From contig NZ_KI911782.1 of assembly GCF_000515395.1 (NCBI RefSeq), positions 1,921,827 to 1,985,826 of the forward strand: a DNA stretch of 64,000 nucleotides, in the 5' to 3' direction. The DNA comes from Jiangella gansuensis DSM 44835 (GTDB lineage Bacteria > Actinomycetota > Actinomycetes > Jiangellales > Jiangellaceae). The notes below the pieces were generated by a model. That model saw nothing but the letters and a program-made list of their open reading frames with translations. It had not been told where the DNA came from and searched no databases. Made by a program: the position numbers and the translations under genes. Within the stretch, counting starts at the first letter, position 1. The number at the start of each line of letters is the position of its first letter. Shown one piece after another: positions 61,073 through 64,000 of the stretch.

Positions 61073-62650
61073 TCAGCTCACGCGCACCACCACCGAATGC
61101 CAGCCGCTGGAGCCGTCCGGGAACGGCGGCGCCTGCTCGTCCGTCTGCAGGTCGCCCGTGCCGTCGGTGGCGCGGACGCGCAGCGTGTGGTTGCCCGGCT
61201 CGGCGTCCCACTCCCAGAACCACTGCCGCCACGTGTCGATCGAGGCTTCTGCGGCGAGCTCGGCGCGTTGCCAGTCGCCGTCGTCGACCCGCACCTCGAC
61301 GGTTCTGACGCCCCGGTGCTGCGCCCACGCGACGCCGGCGACGACGTTCCGCCCGGATGGGAGATCGGCGAACGAGCCGGGTACGTCGATGCGCGACGCC
61401 GTCTTGATCGGCGCCCGATCGGCCCAGCCGCGGTCGGTCCAGTAGGCCGTCGCCCGATCGAACCGGGTGACTTCCAGGTCGGTCACCCACTTGGTGGCCG
61501 AGACGTAGCCGTACAGGCCGGGCACGACGAGCCGGGCAGGAAAGCCGTGCTCGAGCGGCAGCGGCTCGCCGTTCATGCCGATGGCCAGTATCGCGTCGCG
61601 GCCGTCGGTCAGGACGTCGAGCGGTGTGCTCGCGGTGAAACCGTCGACACTGGTGGACAGCAGCATGTCCGCGTCTCGGGCCGGGCCGGCCAGGGCCAGC
61701 AGGTCCGCCAGCGGGTAACCCAGCCAGACGGCATTGCCGGCGAGCTCGCCGCCGACCTCGTTCGACACGCAGGTGAGGGTGATCATCCGCTCGACCAGGT
61801 CGAGCCCGAGGACGTCGTCGAAGCCCAGGTCTACCTCGCGCTCGACCATGCCGTGGATGCGCAGCCGCCAGCCCGCCGGGTCGACCTTCGGGACGTCGAG
61901 CGCGGTGTCGACGCGGTAGAAGCCGGCGTTGGGTGTGCGGAACTCCGTGATCCCGTCGACATCGAGGGACACCGCGTCGGGCACCGCCGGCACCGGGTCG
62001 GCTGGCGCCGGCAGCCGCAGGGCATCGCGGGCCTCCCGCACCTCCTGCAGGGACGAGCCGAACCGACGCCCGCCGGCCGCCGTGAGCACCGCGAGCCCGG
62101 CGGCAGCCACCGTGAGCACCACGAACTGGCGGCGCCGCAGCCGCGCATCGGCCGCGGCGTCGAGCTCGTCCGGAGTGGACGCCATCGCCGGGTCCACGTC
62201 CGTGCGGCGCAGCCGGCCTACTAGCAGGGTGAGCGTCGCCGCGCCGGCCACGACCCCGAGCAGCGCCGGCAGCACGTACCCGGCCTGCGCGCCCGGCCGG
62301 TTCAGCGCCGCGGCGATCGCGACCGCTCCGAGCAGCGCCAGCAGTCCGACACCGGCCCGGCGCCTCCACAGCTCCAGCAGCCCACCGGCCATGGACGCCG
62401 CAGCCAGCACGGCACCCATGCCGATCAGCAGCACCAGCTTGTCGTCCTCGCCGAAGGTGCGGATGGCGAAGCTCTTCAGCCACTCCGGCGTCAGGTCGAC
62501 GAAGGTGTTCCCGACGGCGAGGAACGGCGCCGCAGGCGGATCGACCGCGGCCGCGACCAGCTCACCGACTCCGAGGGTGAGTCCACCGGCCACTAGCCCG
62601 GCCAGTGCGGCCAGCCCCCGGGTACTCCACCGATGCGTTGTCGCGGTCAT
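61073..62650 (-). CDS. Membrane sulfite oxidase-family molybdoenzyme
   Basis: A 525-residue protein. The first 180 residues hold about five membrane helices ([79 protein letters not shown]). The rest is a sulfite-oxidase molybdopterin domain with the Mo-ligand Cys in [40 protein letters not shown] and a C-terminal Ig-like dimerisation domain ([12 protein letters not shown] through [20 protein letters not shown]). The catalytic face is outside. It probably oxidises or reduces an unknown substrate; the fasciclin gene follows it. Confidence 0.93.
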   Translation of the reverse strand: MTATTHRWSTRGLAALAGLVAGGLTLGVGELVAAAVDPPAAPFLAVGNTFVDLTPEWLKSFAIRTFGEDDKLVLLIGMGAVLAAASMAGGLLELWRRRAGVGLLALLGAVAIAAALNRPGAQAGYVLPALLGVVAGAATLTLLVGRLRRTDVDPAMASTPDELDAAADARLRRRQFVVLTVAAAGLAVLTAAGGRRFGSSLQEVREARDALRLPAPADPVPAVPDAVSLDVDGITEFRTPNAGFYRVDTALDVPKVDPAGWRLRIHGMVEREVDLGFDDVLGLDLVERMITLTCVSNEVGGELAGNAVWLGYPLADLLALAGPARDADMLLSTSVDGFTASTPLDVLTDGRDAILAIGMNGEPLPLEHGFPARLVVPGLYGYVSATKWVTDLEVTRFDRATAYWTDRGWADRAPIKTASRIDVPGSFADLPSGRNVVAGVAWAQHRGVRTVEVRVDDGDWQRAELAAEASIDTWRQWFWEWDAEPGNHTLRVRATDGTGDLQTDEQAPPFPDGSSGWHSVVVRVS

Positions 62651-63174
62651 GCACGGTGTTCGTCGCGGATGGGCAGCCGGATTGGTCGGACCGTCAGATC
62701 ATCCGTTCGACCGGTCCCGGCTGAGTAGTTCGAGTCCTCCCGGTCTCAGTCAGATACAGCCGCCCGGAACGGGCTGAGCGACGCCGTCTTGGCGGACATA
62801 GCAGGCGACCAGCCGTGGCACCGTCGGCGTCGGCGAGCGGCGGCCGGCCCGGACCAGCTCGTCTGCGTCGGCGGTGACGCCATGGTGGCCGAGGCAGTGG
62901 CCGGTGTCCGCGCCGGGCTGAGCGACGCGGCGGCAGCGACGGCTGCTGCGTGCAGGGCCCGCTGCGCTGAAAGCGGTGATGATGGACCGGCAGCTCAGGC
63001 GGTGGGACGGTGCTCGATCGTCGGGCATGGCGCTCCTCGTTGTCGCGGTGCTGCCGTGGGGGTCGGTGTCAGGGGTTCCGTGCGGAGTGCCTCTCGCTGT
63101 TCCGAAGGCGGACGAGAAGCGCTTTTGACCGCCACAGAGGCGCACGAGTCCGCCGGTCTCGGGTGCTGTCAGGT
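62651..63174. other. 524-base interval without a recognised gene
   Basis: Both strands have open frames, but none shows family resemblance or a ribosome binding site. The left end presumably holds the molybdoenzyme promoter. The right end is the 3' flank of the HNH endonuclease gene. Confidence 0.5.
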
Positions 63175-64000
63175 TCAGAAGGGTGGGGGTTCGGGTGGGG
63201 CTTGCGTTCCGGCGACGGGGCCGACGGCCTCGGGTTCGGCGGGGTAGGTGAAGCCGGCGGGGGTGGTCCAGGATCTGGTGCCGTCGCTGTGGGTGTGGAT
63301 GGTGTGCCCGTGATGTGTCCGGTCGAGGTGATGGGTGCGGTGCAGGAGCCAGGTGTTGGCCGCGCCGGTGGTGCCGCCCTGGTGATACGGGATCACGTGG
63401 TCGATGTCGGTGTCGGTGCCGGGTCGGGCGCAGGTGGGGAAGCGGCAGGTGGTGTCGCGGGCGACGACGAACGCGGCCAGCGCGGCCGGCGGGGCATAGG
63501 TGGTGTGTCCGTATTCGAGGGCTTCGCCGGTCGCGGGGTCGGTGAGTAGGCGGCGAAGGGTGGCGTCGGCGGCGATGCGGCGGGCGGTGGTGGCGGTGAT
63601 GGGGCCGTAGCCGTGGAGGTGGCCGGGTTGGTCGTCTGCGCCTGCGAGTGCGGTGATGGGGACCGTGACCAGGACGGTGGCGGCTCGGCCGCGTCGTTTT
63701 CCCAGCCGGAGCACGCTGTCGCTGTGAGCGTTCTGGGGGCCGTGAGCCGCGCTGGAGCGGTGGTCGTCGTGGCTGCCGCGCGTGTCGGCGTGGCTGGTAG
63801 TGCCGCTGTCGTTGGTGTCGTTGTGGCTGTTGTCGTCGTTGCTGGTGTCGGTGGTGTCGGTGGTGCCGGTGGGGCTTGCGCAGGTGGGGTGGCAGCAGCC
63901 GAGGTGGCCGAGGGTGAGGGCGGTCCAGCCCAGGCCGGTGAGGGTGTCGAAGCGGAGTTGGTCCAGGGTGCGCCGGTCGCCGTGTTTGCGGGCGCGGGTG
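63175..64000 (-). CDS. DUF222/HNH endonuclease-domain protein, 5' end beyond window
   Basis: At least 275 residues of an actinobacterial DUF222-HNH protein, missing its N-terminus. The DUF222 part is seen as TRARKHGDRRTLDQLRFDTL near 64000. A His/Asp/Thr-rich low-complexity insert follows (GTTDTTDTSNDDN). The HNH part is CRFPTCARPGTDTDIDHVIP then YHQGGTTGAANTWLLHRTHH with the nuclease Cys pair, Asp/His and final His. Many actinobacteria carry dozens of such genes; some are in 13E12-type repeat elements. Whether this one is mobile cannot be seen here. Confidence 0.9.
   Translation of the reverse strand, partial: TRARKHGDRRTLDQLRFDTLTGLGWTALTLGHLGCCHPTCASPTGTTDTTDTSNDDNSHNDTNDSGTTSHADTRGSHDDHRSSAAHGPQNAHSDSVLRLGKRRGRAATVLVTVPITALAGADDQPGHLHGYGPITATTARRIAADATLRRLLTDPATGEALEYGHTTYAPPAALAAFVVARDTTCRFPTCARPGTDTDIDHVIPYHQGGTTGAANTWLLHRTHHLDRTHHGHTIHTHSDGTRSWTTPAGFTYPAEPEAVGPVAGTQAPPEPPPF

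Noticed and set aside
62750..63145. 131-codon minus-strand open frame before the HNH gene
   Set aside because: No ribosome binding site, no family resemblance and uneven codon use; left as an unassigned interval.

Overview
The window is high-GC DNA with many GTG starts, 4-base start/stop overlaps and a gene set typical of Actinomycetota: an ECF sigma factor next to an RskA-like anti-sigma factor, a class F sortase, DUF1707, DUF5994, DUF4383, a DUF222/HNH endonuclease, a NarL-type two-component system and an LPXTG surface protein. It looks like a chromosomal stretch of a soil-type, filamentous-type actinobacterium. The genus cannot be fixed from the sequence alone. No rRNA, tRNA, CRISPR array, transposase or phage gene was recognised.

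Layout. 0-2.5 kb is a gene graveyard: an unrecognised remnant, a truncated and frameshifted ACR3-type arsenite exporter, a small HTH gene, an intact MmyB-type XRE regulator and a chimera of two gene ends. 2.7-10.3 kb is a cell-envelope glycan locus with three GT-C membrane glycosyltransferases sharing a QHPPLYY motif; the minus-strand operon runs GT2, GT4, LPG-synthase/flippase-like membrane protein, GT-C. 10.6-14.4 kb has two more decayed regulators (a GntR/TPR chimera and an XRE remnant) around an APC permease and a methyltransferase. 14.4-25.1 kb is a stress and respiration block: Mn catalase, DUF2243, CtaG-like assembly factor, DUF4142, class F sortase, DUF4383, a small Ala-rich membrane protein, cytochrome c oxidase subunits II and I, a HEAT-repeat protein with a MerR-HEAT regulator behind a MerR-type promoter, and an LPXTG ice-binding-like protein.

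25.4-34.1 kb holds a TetR/alcohol dehydrogenase pair that lost both 5' ends, a fatty acid desaturase with DUF5994, a GT4 enzyme, a 52-residue membrane protein, a large molybdopterin oxidoreductase lacking its N-terminal cluster cysteines, a frameshifted Csp-like copper-binding protein and an LLM flavoprotein. 34.2-43.1 kb has an FAD oxidoreductase/ECF41-type sigma pair, a NarL-type two-component system with an MMPL exporter, a family A DNA polymerase-like protein and a DksA-type zinc finger protein. 43.2-49 kb has a C69-family peptidase homologue with Ser at the nucleophile position, a frameshifted epoxide hydrolase and a secreted beta-propeller protein.

48.9-51.1 kb is an arsenical-response pair: an ArsR-acetyltransferase (ArsN-like) fusion divergent from a flavoprotein with a Cys-rich tail, with two matching palindromes between them. 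51.1-64 kb holds DUF1707, RskA/SigK-like, photolyase, an SDR-DUF2867 protein, a second MMPL exporter, a macrodomain protein, an aldo/keto reductase-rhamnose mutarotase operon, a fasciclin lipoprotein, a membrane sulfite-oxidase-like molybdoenzyme and the 3' part of a DUF222/HNH gene.

Two themes recur. Several loci are joined remains of unrelated genes, and several otherwise good genes carry single-base frameshifts. The latter may be true decay or sequencing error, and raw reads are needed to decide. Convergent gene pairs tend to be separated by strong hairpins, two of which share a TGATCA-centred stem.
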